This document shows positions 29,564-38,518 of a stretch of 64,000 nt of DNA, one piece after another. The notes below the pieces were generated by a model. That model saw only the letters and a program-made list of their open reading frames with translations. It was not told the DNA's origin and searched no databases. Both the position numbers and the translations under genes were made by a program. Origin of the DNA: Nakazawaea peltata (Eukaryota > Ascomycota > Pichiomycetes > Alaninales > Pachysolenaceae); assembly GCA_001599355.1 (NCBI GenBank), contig BCGQ01000009.1, positions 248,001 through 312,000 on the forward strand. The letters are read 5' to 3'. The stretch's first letter is position 1; the number at the start of each line of letters is the position of its first letter.

Positions 29564-30838
29564 ATGTCTTCAGTAGAGATTCCTACTATTCTGTGGAATG
29601 GAAGATATGGAATTGTAAGTCCCTTGGGAAGTGGAGGATTTGGGACGGTAGTGCTAGCAAAGCGGTTGAATTTAGAGGACCCTGATAACCAGAATACAGA
29701 TCCACCATTACAGGAACCTGATTCTTCAACTTTGATAAATCCCACTAGAGATGAGAGTACCAGCACAGGAAGAACAGGATTAGTAGCGGTGAAGATCATT
29801 AATCAAGATGCATTGAAATCGGCAAAACCTCGTAATCTCAAGGAAGTTAGGTTTATTATGGACATCCCGCTGCACCCTCAATTAATCCAGTTTATCGAGC
29901 TTTTTATAGACAGAAGAGATTCCAGTTTATGGATGGTTATGGAACCTATGAGTCAAGATTTACACCAACTTATTAGATCAAGAGCATTTAAATTCTTTTC
30001 AACTTGCACACTTAGAAGTATATGTGCCCAAGTTTTAGCTGCGATCAGGCATATACATGCTCATTCATATTATCATCGTGATATCAAACCTCAGAACGTC
30101 TTAGTTACACATACTAGGCTGTATTACGATAAAGAAGAGTATATCCCTCTAGAGAATCTGAATGATCGCTTCGTAGTTAAGTTAGCTGATTTCGGGTTAG
30201 CTAAATGTGTTGGCTCGGATGCCTCTTATACCCCTTATGTCTCTACCAGATGGTATCGAGCACCTGAATTGCTTTTAAAACAAGGTTATTACTCACAACC
30301 AGTGGATATTTGGGCTTTTGGCTGTTTGGTGGTGGAGCTGGCTAACTTCAGAGCTCTTTTCCCAGGCTCAGATGAATTAGATCAACTTTGCAGGATATTG
30401 GAAGTATTAGGGTCTCCTAATTCTTCTTCTGTTCTTGAATTTGATGGTTCCATTTCTCTGCAGGAGTATTCAAATTTGGGTGGATCTTGGCAGAATTCCG
30501 ATCATTTATTGCACAAAGCTGGATTGGAGTTTGCTCATTTTGAGGGATTTCAGATCACCGACATAGTAAATGGCAGAGACGTTCAGGAAGTAGTTGAGAG
30601 ATGTCTCAAATGGGATCCAGACCAACGTGCTACTGCTGACGAGTTAGGCTCTTTAAAATTCTTCCGAACAAGTCATTATCTCAGAACTAGCCCACCAGTT
30701 GAAACTCAGCAAAGAAGGCTCAGAATCAAGGCTCCGAAACCAGTATTACCCGAAAACAGCTTCCTGCTATTCAACTCAGACAAAGATCCGGAGCAGACCG
30801 AAGTCGAAGTCGACTCAATTGAGTACAAACGAAGCTGA
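29564..30838 (+). CDS. IME2: Ime2-like CMGC protein kinase (RCK/MAK family)
   Basis: 424 codons. Glycine loop GSGGFGTV at 22-29, ATP-site Lys77 (VAVK), catalytic HRD at 171-173, DFG at 209-211 and the activation loop Thr-Pro-Tyr (223-225) in YTPYVSTRWYRAPE. The Thr-x-Tyr loop and VELANFRALFPG are typical of Ime2/MAK kinases. Ime2 drives meiotic entry in S. cerevisiae and stress or filament responses elsewhere. About 40 residues (38-72) are inserted before the ATP Lys, as in Ime2. The protein is short: it stops soon after the kinase domain and lacks the 200-residue tail of S. cerevisiae Ime2. Confidence 0.85.
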   Translation: MSSVEIPTILWNGRYGIVSPLGSGGFGTVVLAKRLNLEDPDNQNTDPPLQEPDSSTLINPTRDESTSTGRTGLVAVKIINQDALKSAKPRNLKEVRFIMDIPLHPQLIQFIELFIDRRDSSLWMVMEPMSQDLHQLIRSRAFKFFSTCTLRSICAQVLAAIRHIHAHSYYHRDIKPQNVLVTHTRLYYDKEEYIPLENLNDRFVVKLADFGLAKCVGSDASYTPYVSTRWYRAPELLLKQGYYSQPVDIWAFGCLVVELANFRALFPGSDELDQLCRILEVLGSPNSSSVLEFDGSISLQEYSNLGGSWQNSDHLLHKAGLEFAHFEGFQITDIVNGRDVQEVVERCLKWDPDQRATADELGSLKFFRTSHYLRTSPPVETQQRRLRIKAPKPVLPENSFLLFNSDKDPEQTEVEVDSIEYKRS

Positions 30839-30905
30839 AATATACAAATATCTACAAGCTGATCATCCTCGCTATTTATTAATTAGTTACTTCTTTTTAA
30901 TGCTA

Positions 30906-32553
30906 TTATATTTTGATGTAATCTGAATTTTCCTCGAGTTGTTTGGGATCCTCTGCCGGTACATCTTCTTCTATATCTATAAGCTGTTCGTCATCGATAT
31001 CATTAGTAGTTTTATCTTCATCGCTGTCACTTTCGTCGGAGCTTTCTAATTTTAAAGTTAATGGATCTTCTTTAGCCTGGAAGTTAATGCTCGTCTCGTC
31101 ATTATCCTCATTCCTAACAGCCTCTGCATTTCTATACGTGTTGGAACCATCCAAGAAGTGCACCAAAGTACAACTTTTAGCACGAGGACAATTGTGACGC
31201 TCTACAAAGTCAGGACAATAAAATACATGCCTCAAAGGACAGTACTTTCCTAACCTACAAAAACCCCCAATACTGAAGTTACGACATATACGGTCGTTCT
31301 CTTCAGATTCCAGAAAGGGTTTATGAGTGAAAAGACAGTCCGGTTTCGTACAAGCTCCACTGTTGAAGAATTTACACGACGGAGAATTGAATTGCGTTGG
31401 CTTATGGGAAAGAGGACAGTTCGGATTCGGGCATTGGTTCTTCAAAAACTCTTTGCAAAGTGCAATATTAACTGGATTGTGTGTGAATTGACATGTTTTA
31501 CCCATATTACAGAATCCTATAGGCACAATTCAGTATTGTTGACAAAAGAGTCCCTGGATAGGGGAATTTCCTGTCGAACATACCAAACAGTTGAGAGCAA
31601 TTGTTAGTATCCTTGGTCTACAAAATATTAAAAATATACTTACCAGTTCTTGTAAAGTAACGACAAGGCTCCTGAGCCTCCAAACTATCCAAAGTTAGTA
31701 ATTGAGCTGTGAGGTCGAATCTTAAGAAAACATACCTTGGCAATTCCTCGGGTTCGTGACCCTCCTGAAGATATGAGCCATCTCCAAGCTTAAAATATCT
31801 TATCCCATCATGTTCCAATACATTTTTATAATCTTCTACTTCTATATAACTGATAGGTACGAGCCTAATTCCGTCATTGACAATAGCAAACTCATTATGA
31901 TTGATAAAAGCTCGATTGCAATAGTCATATCTTATACTCAATTCTTGTAATTTCTGCTGAATTTTGTGTTTCTTCACATGCTGCATCTGGTCCAACTTCA
32001 CTTTCAACAGTTTCAGTTTCATCTCCAGCAGTTGTTCCTTAGGATTTTTGTAGATTTTGGAGTTCACCAAACTAACAGATCCACGAGACACTTTTGGGAT
32101 GAAATGATCCTGTTGAGGAGCCGAGGACTCAGACTGAGGCAGTGAATCGTCACTCTTATCATTATTATTGTTCACTAATGTCATATTCCTGAATGTGCCT
32201 CTATACCCACCTCTATATCCGCCTCTATAACCCGCTCTATATCCACCTCTATACCCGCCTCTGTAACCTCTGAAAGGCACAGATCTACCTCTATAGTAGG
32301 GCTGATAGTATGGTTGAAATTGCTGCGAGTACTGTGCTGACATATCTGGACTCATTTGAGGTGATGGACTGGCACTTTGTATCACTGCTGCTGGCTGTTC
32401 AGTCCTCTTCACCCCTCCATCTGTAACCGCCAGAGGGGCAGTGGCCGCGCCAGAAGTAGCGGATGCCATAAGCAACCTTGTTTCGTCGATCTGCCGCTGA
32501 AGATCTTTCATCTTCAGCTCAAGCATCTCCAGATATCCTTCGTTATCCCCCAT
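30906..32553 (-). CDS. Five-CCCH zinc-finger protein with RGG repeats (ZC3H3/Red5 type), one intron
   Basis: Two exons, 32553-31644 and 31516-30906, give 506 residues. Splicing joins CRYFTRTG to FCNMGKTCQFTH and so completes the first CCCH finger, which supports the model. Four more fingers follow, ending in CRLGKYCPLRHVFYCPDF and CPRAKSCTLVH. This matches the finger block of human ZC3H3 and fission yeast Red5, nuclear proteins linked to polyadenylation, mRNA export or RNA surveillance. Exon 1 has a predicted coiled coil at its start and a (RGGY)n tract. The C-terminus is acidic. It converges on the IME2-like kinase (67 bp). Confidence 0.85.
31517..31643 (-). other. Intron of the CCCH gene (127 nt)
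   Basis: Donor GTAAGT at 31643-31638, branch site TACTAAC at 31609-31603 and acceptor CCTATAG ending at 31517. The branch-to-acceptor distance is 87 nt, long for a yeast. Two nearer CAG triplets end at 31571 and about 31556. Use of the first would run into a stop after about 13 codons, so acceptor choice decides whether the finger block is made. Confidence 0.85.
32190..32275. repeat. 12-base in-frame repeats encoding (R)GGYR units
   Basis: About six tandem copies of a 12-base unit (reverse strand TATAGAGGTGGA-like) encode the RGGYRGGYRAGYRGG tract of the CCCH protein. RGG/RGY tracts bind RNA and can be arginine-methylated. Confidence 0.7.
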
Positions 32554-32645
32554 CTGCTCTAATACCTACCTAGATCTGGTGCTAAACTTACTTGTTTATA
32601 CTAAAGAAGGGCATCGGATGAAAATTTCTCTAAAGGTGGTGATAA

Positions 32646-32713
32646 TGATAAATTGCTCTGGAAATTGGGGGTTATCGATAGTGATAAAATGCTCTGTAAA
32701 ATTGGGGGTGATT
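32646..32713. repeat. Composite direct repeat joining both intergenic motifs
   Basis: Two units of about 30 bases, 38 bases apart, each read GATAAA(T/A)TGCTCTG, a short spacer, then AATTGGGGGT. They lie about 100-160 bases upstream of the CCCH gene start. Each combines the half motif TTGCTC with TTGGGGGT. Confidence 0.6.
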
Positions 32714-32820
32714 GGGAAGGAATCGAAGCGGAGAAGAGGATAGTTGAGATCAAGGGTCCAATGTATTGCGATTAGTGGAGTACCAGAAGTAGAAGAATCA
32801 TTTATTACATCAAAATATTA

Positions 32821-33822
32821 CTAAAAATTAAAGGCTGCCTTGACCCTCTTTTGTAAATACTGCAGCGAAGTCATCAAAGTGTCGGCATTATTAGCACCTC
32901 TTCCCTTAACAGCACGAGTGATATGACTTGGGACTGGCTCTAACAAAGTCTCATCCTCAGCATTGACAAAGAAAGCAATTGAGTATCTGTCAAATTCGGA
33001 TTGAGGGAGCTTGACTCTATGGACGGTTGATCTTAAGATACCAGCGGTCCAGAAGGAAAGTTGGTCAGCGATATTAACAACTAAAGGTGGAGCTTTCCCC
33101 AGAGCTACATATTCAGGATTAGGAGATGGAACGAAAGTCACTTTCTCCCATTTCTTACTGATAGGTGACAACAACTCCAAACCTTCCTCCTTCAGCTGGA
33201 ATAACAATGTGATAGAACCATAATCGGTATGAGCACCAGCTCTGATAGCTTCTTCGGCATCCAATTTGGAAGTAGCAGGGTAGTGTAAAAATCTCATGGC
33301 AGTACTGGATTTCTTGTCTGGACGATGTCTCGAAGTGAAGTACGCAGCGCCCCCATCCTCCTCAGCGATCTCGAGCGAAATAGCCAACAATTTCAAAATC
33401 TGCGTGGCCGTCTTATGAAATTTCTTAGCGATACTCAGCACCTTTTCTCTGCGCTCGGCATAGTAAGGGGGTAAATCATTAGGAGAAGCACCAGTGATGT
33501 AGTTGAACTCGTTGAAGTTGAAGGTCTCTTTTGGGTCTCCTTTACCAGCCTTACTGTATTCTGGGTCCAAAGCCTCCTCATTGAATCCTGTATATCCGAA
33601 ACCTGAGTCGGTGATTGGGGTCTTCAATTTTTCAGCTACCGGAAGATCAAAGTACCCAGAACTAATTGCAAAGATCTCATCGACCTCGGCCTGGCTGAAA
33701 TCATGCCCATCTACTAAGATAAAACCTTGAGAAGCTGCGGCTTGGAGTAAATCCTTGGCGTTCTCGAAACTTTCATTGGAGATATCAATGATCTGAAGAG
33801 GGTGGTCTCCACTAGCCGTCAT
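32821..33822 (-). CDS. 2-oxoglutarate/Fe(II)-dependent oxygenase (isopenicillin-N-synthase type)
   Basis: 333 codons. An N-terminal DIOX_N-like part (IIDISNESF ... GFILVDGH) precedes the 2OG-FeII domain. Iron ligands are seen as His198 and Asp200 (HTDYGSITLLFQ) and His268 (STVHRVKLP); Arg279-x-Ser281 binds 2-oxoglutarate. The protein looks complete and is near the usual size. Fungi carry several such enzymes in catabolism and secondary metabolism, so the substrate cannot be inferred. No membrane or targeting signal is visible. Confidence 0.88.
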   Translation of the reverse strand: MTASGDHPLQIIDISNESFENAKDLLQAAASQGFILVDGHDFSQAEVDEIFAISSGYFDLPVAEKLKTPITDSGFGYTGFNEEALDPEYSKAGKGDPKETFNFNEFNYITGASPNDLPPYYAERREKVLSIAKKFHKTATQILKLLAISLEIAEEDGGAAYFTSRHRPDKKSSTAMRFLHYPATSKLDAEEAIRAGAHTDYGSITLLFQLKEEGLELLSPISKKWEKVTFVPSPNPEYVALGKAPPLVVNIADQLSFWTAGILRSTVHRVKLPQSEFDRYSIAFFVNAEDETLLEPVPSHITRAVKGRGANNADTLMTSLQYLQKRVKAAFNF

Positions 33823-34309
33823 ATTGTTGTCTACTTCCTACAAAGAGATTGTTTCGATAAGCATCTCTCTATTTATATTTAATCTGCCCATCTCAAAAGG
33901 ATCTCTTAGCCGATCGTCTTGTTTGCGCGGACAGATCTCCGTCGGCTATCGCGGAGAAGAAAAGAGGAAGTTGGGGAAGAAAGTAAAGACAAGGGGGGTG
34001 ATACTTTGAGATTTTAGCGATCCAAATAGATTGAATATCTAATGAGATACGAACACTGCAATTTGGACTCCGACTGTCTACCGAAAGTCCCATCTCTTAT
34101 CACCAATTACACCCCCTAATCTACAGATCTTATCGGCTGTAGCTTCCGTTATCAAAACGAGCAATATACGAATAAATACTATCCATTTCATTCAGCAATA
34201 TACGAATAGTTATCCAATTATTGCCTTAGCAAGTTACGAATTATCTCCAACTCTTCTCCTTAAAATAACCACCCTCGACGACTCCTTTGATGAGCTGACA
34301 AGCTAAGAA
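33823..34309. promoter_or_regulatory. Divergent promoter oxygenase / RQT4 with three motif copies
   Basis: 487 bases. GAGCAATATACGAAT (34159), CAGCAATATACGAAT (34193) and TAGCAAGTTACGAAT (34227) are in the same orientation, 34 bases apart. The last is about 70 bases before the RQT4 ATG. This is the best-preserved group of the family. A G-rich GGGGGGTGATAC lies at about 33996. Confidence 0.6.
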
Positions 34310-35845
34310 ATGTCTGAATACAGTCGGAACCAGATCCGCAGTTTTGGAATCGATGGCATATTCAAAGTTCTTCCATTGGACGCCGACACACTCGGCCAAA
34401 TGGTCGACTACATGATCGATAATTTGCATTCGAGAGAAGATGTGGCGAGATATTTAAGTGATTTAATTGGGCAGGAACCGGACTGTCTCGACTTTATAAG
34501 TGCTTTCCAAGATCATTTGTTTGGGGCGCTTCCACCTCCTCCCAAGAAAGAACCTGTAAGTCAGCCAAATTCTGCCAAATCCAATACTGTTTGGGGAGTC
34601 GAAAAGACCAAACCAGTGGCGAAGATTACAAATAATTTGAGACTTTCAAAGGCTCTGAAATCGACCACAACGTCTCAATTACTTGACTCCAAGCCTTCGA
34701 CAAAGAGTAAGAGTGATTCCAGCAAGGCAAGTAAGAAGAGAGCTCTAAAAAGTTTGCTGGATATTGACTCAGCTTTGAAACTGTTGGAGTTGAGTGATAA
34801 TTCAACCTATGACTATGATGCTCCTCGTAGAGTTTGTAATTGTATGGCAACAAGACATCCCTTATTCGAGTTTTATCCGAATTGCTTGAACTGTGGTAAA
34901 ATAATCTGTGCAAAAGAAGGTTTACAGCCCTGTTCCTTCTGTGGAAAAGATCTTCTCACAGAGAAAGAACGGTTAGAGATCCAGCGTATTTTGAGAGGAG
35001 AGAAGTTCGAACTTGAGACTAAAGCTAATGTGAAACTGGAACTGAAACAGAAAGCTGAGCTGCCCAAAAAGAAGAAGGAACAGATCACTATTTCTTTAAG
35101 TACGGCAGGTGAACATAATTTCAGAAAGCAGGATGCGATTTTCAAGAAATTGGAGAAACAGAAGGAATTGGAGTCTAAGAAGCAACAGCAACTGTTACAA
35201 GAACAAGAAGAGCTCAAACAACAGGAAGAACAATTGAAATATTATAGCCAAAGACTGGACAAAGACCCCGATTTACTCGCGGCTCAAGAACGGTTAGAGA
35301 AATTATTGAATTTCCAGTCTACTGGTGCGGAAAGAACTAAAATTATAGACCGAGCTTCAGATTTCGATCTTCCTAATGGAGCAGCTAATCTCTGGACGTC
35401 CCCTCTTGAGCGTGCATTGCAATTAAAGAAACAGCAACGTCAATTACGTAAGCAAGAAGAAGACAAAAGAGAGAGATCTGGTCGTGGACGTAGGGTGATT
35501 GATATGACTATCAGGGATGGTAAAGTATTGATCCGTGAGGAAGTTATGAAGAAAAAGACCGATGATGATGACTATATAGTGAATTCAGCCGACGAAGATG
35601 ACCTTGACGAGATCAAGAATTTGGAGGGAGAGATTTCTAAGGAAAAGAAAGAACAAGAACTGGTCAAAATAGCTACTTATTGGGATCCTGAGAAGGATAA
35701 ACTTCAATGGGAGAAACCTATTTATGTGGGAGATAATGGTGGCTCTGATGAAGACTCTGCGGAGCCAGAATTACAAGCTCAAAGTAGAGTCCAAATGACC
35801 CAGACTGACGAAACAGATCTGGTAATTAGTCTTCCAAGTTTATAG
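34310..35845 (+). CDS. RQT4: Rqt4, subunit of the ribosome quality-control trigger complex
   Basis: 511 codons. The zinc finger of the ASC-1/TRIP4 family (zf-C2HC5) is at about 172-217: CNCMATRHPLF, NCLNCGKIIC and PCSFCGKDL. Long Lys/Glu/Gln-rich helices follow (about 225-340). An acidic tail ends the protein. Rqt4 (YKR023W) works with Slh1 and Cue3 to split collided ribosomes marked by Hel2. Two segments, PNGAANLWTSPLERALQLKKQQ and RVIDMTIRDGKV, look conserved among TRIP4-type proteins. It ends 12 bp from the convergent FAD oxidase. Confidence 0.88.
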   Translation: MSEYSRNQIRSFGIDGIFKVLPLDADTLGQMVDYMIDNLHSREDVARYLSDLIGQEPDCLDFISAFQDHLFGALPPPPKKEPVSQPNSAKSNTVWGVEKTKPVAKITNNLRLSKALKSTTTSQLLDSKPSTKSKSDSSKASKKRALKSLLDIDSALKLLELSDNSTYDYDAPRRVCNCMATRHPLFEFYPNCLNCGKIICAKEGLQPCSFCGKDLLTEKERLEIQRILRGEKFELETKANVKLELKQKAELPKKKKEQITISLSTAGEHNFRKQDAIFKKLEKQKELESKKQQQLLQEQEELKQQEEQLKYYSQRLDKDPDLLAAQERLEKLLNFQSTGAERTKIIDRASDFDLPNGAANLWTSPLERALQLKKQQRQLRKQEEDKRERSGRGRRVIDMTIRDGKVLIREEVMKKKTDDDDYIVNSADEDDLDEIKNLEGEISKEKKEQELVKIATYWDPEKDKLQWEKPIYVGDNGGSDEDSAEPELQAQSRVQMTQTDETDLVISLPSL

Positions 35846-35857
35846 ATGATAATGTAT

Positions 35858-37156
35858 TTATTCTTTATACCAATCTTTAATCTCACTAATCTCGAGATTT
35901 GGTCTAGCAGCTCTTGACTTGATCTTAGTAGGCCATTCAGGGTTGTGTCTCCAAGTCCATTTAGAAACGAGCTCTGGGTCAAGTTTATCTTGTAATTTAT
36001 CTACAATATACCTACCTATGTTCCCCAAGAACTTGTAGCCATGACCAGAGTCACCACAACAGACCAATACTTTTGATCCAGGAATGTAATCTATGAGGAA
36101 ATTGGAGTCGACAGTGTCACTGATCCAGCAGGTTTTGGATTCGACAAGCTTATGGTTTGAGAGCTCAGGAAGTAACAATGAGATTAACTTCCTTACATGA
36201 GCTACACCTGCCTCCAGAGGGAAAGTATCATCCTGGAAATGAGTTTTGAACCGAGGAAGAGAGCTAACCTCACCGGTAAGTTTGTTATCGACGGTGTTCT
36301 TTGTATCACAAAAAGTCATTGCGAATTTAAGTCTCTTTTTATCGGCATCTGGAGGGAAGAAGTAGCCTAATTCTGCACTGAAGAAGATCGGGAACTCTTT
36401 ATACTTTTCGTATTCCAGATCATTCAATTGCAAATGGGAAACGAAGATCCCGGTCGATTTGATCTGGTTTTGTAAATTAACTACATACCCAGTACTAGCA
36501 CCCATGGCAAGGATGATTTGGTCAGCTTTATAAATGGCACCGGACTCTACAGAAATGGTATTAGCTTCTTTATCTATACTGACTACTTTCCCTTCGTCAC
36601 CTACTTTAAAAATGACCCCATTATCTTGACACAGTTTCAGTACTGAGACCAACGACAGACCAGCGATACCGAAACCGGTGTCAGGATTGTATTTGATCTC
36701 TACAGAACCCAATTCTTGGAACAATGTACTGTCCTTGAATATAGGAAACTTGGAGCTCAATTCCAGATCAGATTTTATCGACTCAATTTTACTTGGTGCA
36801 ACCCCCAAATCTATCAAATTCTGAACCCCTTGGTTCTCATACTGCAGTCTATGAGCATTGGCAGCATTGGAAGGCGATAGTGTAAGTCTGCCACTCTTAA
36901 CAAAGTATGGACGCAAAACTGGATCACTTTCCCATTGTTCCAAAGCTTCTAAAGCCATCTTCGAATATACGATATCGCTGTACTCGGCCCTTATAATCTT
37001 GTTATAATCATTGGCGGCAGACCATTTGGAGGGAACTTCATAAGCGTCTAAAGCTAAGATTTTTTTGCCAGGACAACGTTTGGTGAGTTCCCACAGTGTC
37101 GACAACCCAAAGACACCACATCCAACAATAATATAATCCCATTCAACTTCTGACAT
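35858..37156 (-). CDS. FAD-dependent amine oxidase (fructosyl-amino-acid / sarcosine oxidase type)
   Basis: 432 codons. The Rossmann motif IIVGCGVFGLST (9-20) is followed by a DAO fold. Near the C-terminus CCGDSGHGYKFLGNIG places a Cys at the position used for covalent FAD attachment in amadoriases and sarcosine oxidases. KSGRL, FVSHLQL and WISDTVDSNFLID are further family-like blocks. Likely reaction: oxidative deglycation or demethylation of an N-substituted amino acid, with H2O2 formed. No C-terminal SKL-type peroxisomal signal is present. A Reb1-type site lies about 140 bases upstream. Confidence 0.8.
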   Translation of the reverse strand: MSEVEWDYIIVGCGVFGLSTLWELTKRCPGKKILALDAYEVPSKWSAANDYNKIIRAEYSDIVYSKMALEALEQWESDPVLRPYFVKSGRLTLSPSNAANAHRLQYENQGVQNLIDLGVAPSKIESIKSDLELSSKFPIFKDSTLFQELGSVEIKYNPDTGFGIAGLSLVSVLKLCQDNGVIFKVGDEGKVVSIDKEANTISVESGAIYKADQIILAMGASTGYVVNLQNQIKSTGIFVSHLQLNDLEYEKYKEFPIFFSAELGYFFPPDADKKRLKFAMTFCDTKNTVDNKLTGEVSSLPRFKTHFQDDTFPLEAGVAHVRKLISLLLPELSNHKLVESKTCWISDTVDSNFLIDYIPGSKVLVCCGDSGHGYKFLGNIGRYIVDKLQDKLDPELVSKWTWRHNPEWPTKIKSRAARPNLEISEIKDWYKE

Positions 37157-37848
37157 TGTTCTTACTCGATAACGCTGTTGATCATCGGCTATCGGCCAAG
37201 AAGTACGATAATCTGCTCATGAAATATTAAAACTAGTTGCTCATGAAAAATGAAAACTCAATGCTCATCAAATACGAATACATTCCCGAGGCTTGTTACC
37301 CGGCCTGCGCGAAAAATTTTTCCTTCTCACAATATAAAAGGAGCTCATCTCCTTTACAATTCTTTTCTAGAAAAAGTATCATCAGTAGTGGTTATACTAT
37401 CTCAATAATAAAGATATATAACATACTATAATTCATAGGGACCTTAAAGTGGTTTTTTGAATGAGACATTAGGTTTCTTTCTCATAAAGACCACGCTCAG
37501 CTAAGTGTCGTTTGACTTTTTTAACAGAAAAGCCACAATCAACATTTCGTTTCCGGTTTCTTAGATTCAACGTGCGTTGCGGTAGTATGAAGGGGTTTAA
37601 TATTCAGTCCTGCTGGGTTGAGGTATGAACTTTCTGGCTGCTTGTGTCGCTACATATGTAAAGTAGTATTTTGATCGTAATTGATTCTGATTCTGATTCA
37701 GAGTCTTCCTTTAATTCTTCGTCTATCCTCTTAGTCTGTGTTTGATGTTTTATCACGATCTACGTTTATCTGCCTTAGCTCAGATTCTTATTCTACACAA
37801 TGATTTCGTTATTCAATTAAATATATACATATAGATTCATCATCTAGT
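37157..37848. other. 692-bp region between the FAD oxidase and PAM16; no gene recognised
   Basis: It holds three 24-base-spaced GCTCATGAAA-like units (37215, 37239, 37263), of which the third ends in AAATACGAAT, and a Reb1-type TTACCCGG at 37296-37303. A clear TATAAAAG at 37334-37341 lies on the plus strand with no plus-strand gene before 38519. On the minus strand an open frame of about 45 codons ending at 37469 reads ...KKVKRHLAERGLYEKET, without a credible start. GATTCT is repeated at 37683-37700. An unrecognised non-coding RNA is possible. Confidence 0.4.
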
Positions 37849-38301
37849 TCAATCCTTAGTCAGATCCTTTGGCGGATCCAGTTTCAGATCCAGTTTCAGA
37901 TCCAGACCCAGTTTCAGATTCTCCTCCGCAGCTTCCAATTCCGCCTTCAATCTCTCCATAGCACGATAAACTTTACTCTGCAAATAAAATGACCCTCCCT
38001 TATCCTTAGCATTAATATTGAACAAATAGTCGTATTTCTCATTCAACTTATCATGAGTCAACCCCTTTGGTTCTAAATCCAAAATCTTACATGACTCATC
38101 CAAAGTGATATCAGTATCTCTGGCTTGAGCAGTTTGAGCAGCTCCCAGCTTAGTCGTTGTGGCAGCGGCTTGCTTATAAGCTTCGGTAAAAGCTCTTCCA
38201 AAAACACGAGCACCTGTAAATACAACTTGTGCTACTAATCTATGAGCCTGAAACAAGTTAGTAACATCTCCAAATTCTCATCTACCCAATACACTTACCA
38301 T
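37849..38301 (-). CDS. PAM16: Pam16 (Tim16), J-like subunit of the mitochondrial import motor; one intron
   Basis: Exon 1 is only the ATG (38301-38299); exon 2 is 38247-37849. The spliced product of 133 residues starts MAHRLVAQVVFTGARVFG, matching the MAHR start of yeast Pam16, which the unspliced frame would lack. The J-like domain is seen at ITLDESCKILDL and KDKGGSFYLQSKVYRAMERLK, where the HPD of true J-proteins is replaced. Pam16 holds Pam18 at the TIM23 channel and restrains it. The tail carries a short LDLKLD repeat encoded by CAGTTTCAGATC units. Confidence 0.92.
38248..38298 (-). other. PAM16 intron (51 nt) directly after the start codon
   Basis: Donor GTAAGT at 38298-38293, branch site TACTAAC at 38263-38257 and acceptor CAG ending at 38248, with ten bases from branch A to acceptor. 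The intron separates the ATG from codon 2. Confidence 0.9.
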
Positions 38302-38518
38302 TATGTCAATACTCTACTGGTTGTCCTGAGTCTTCACTGGTCTTGCCTTCAAATCTTCTCCAAATGGCGAAGAAAAATTTGATATTTTTCTCCAGCTTAA
38401 AAGTATTTGGTATTATTTACACGACCTTCGTTTATAAAATGTGAGATTCTGCTCGTATAAAAGAAGTATTAATTGTATTAACCTTGGCGATAGTTGGTAA
38501 GAGTAAGAAGTGTTTTGA

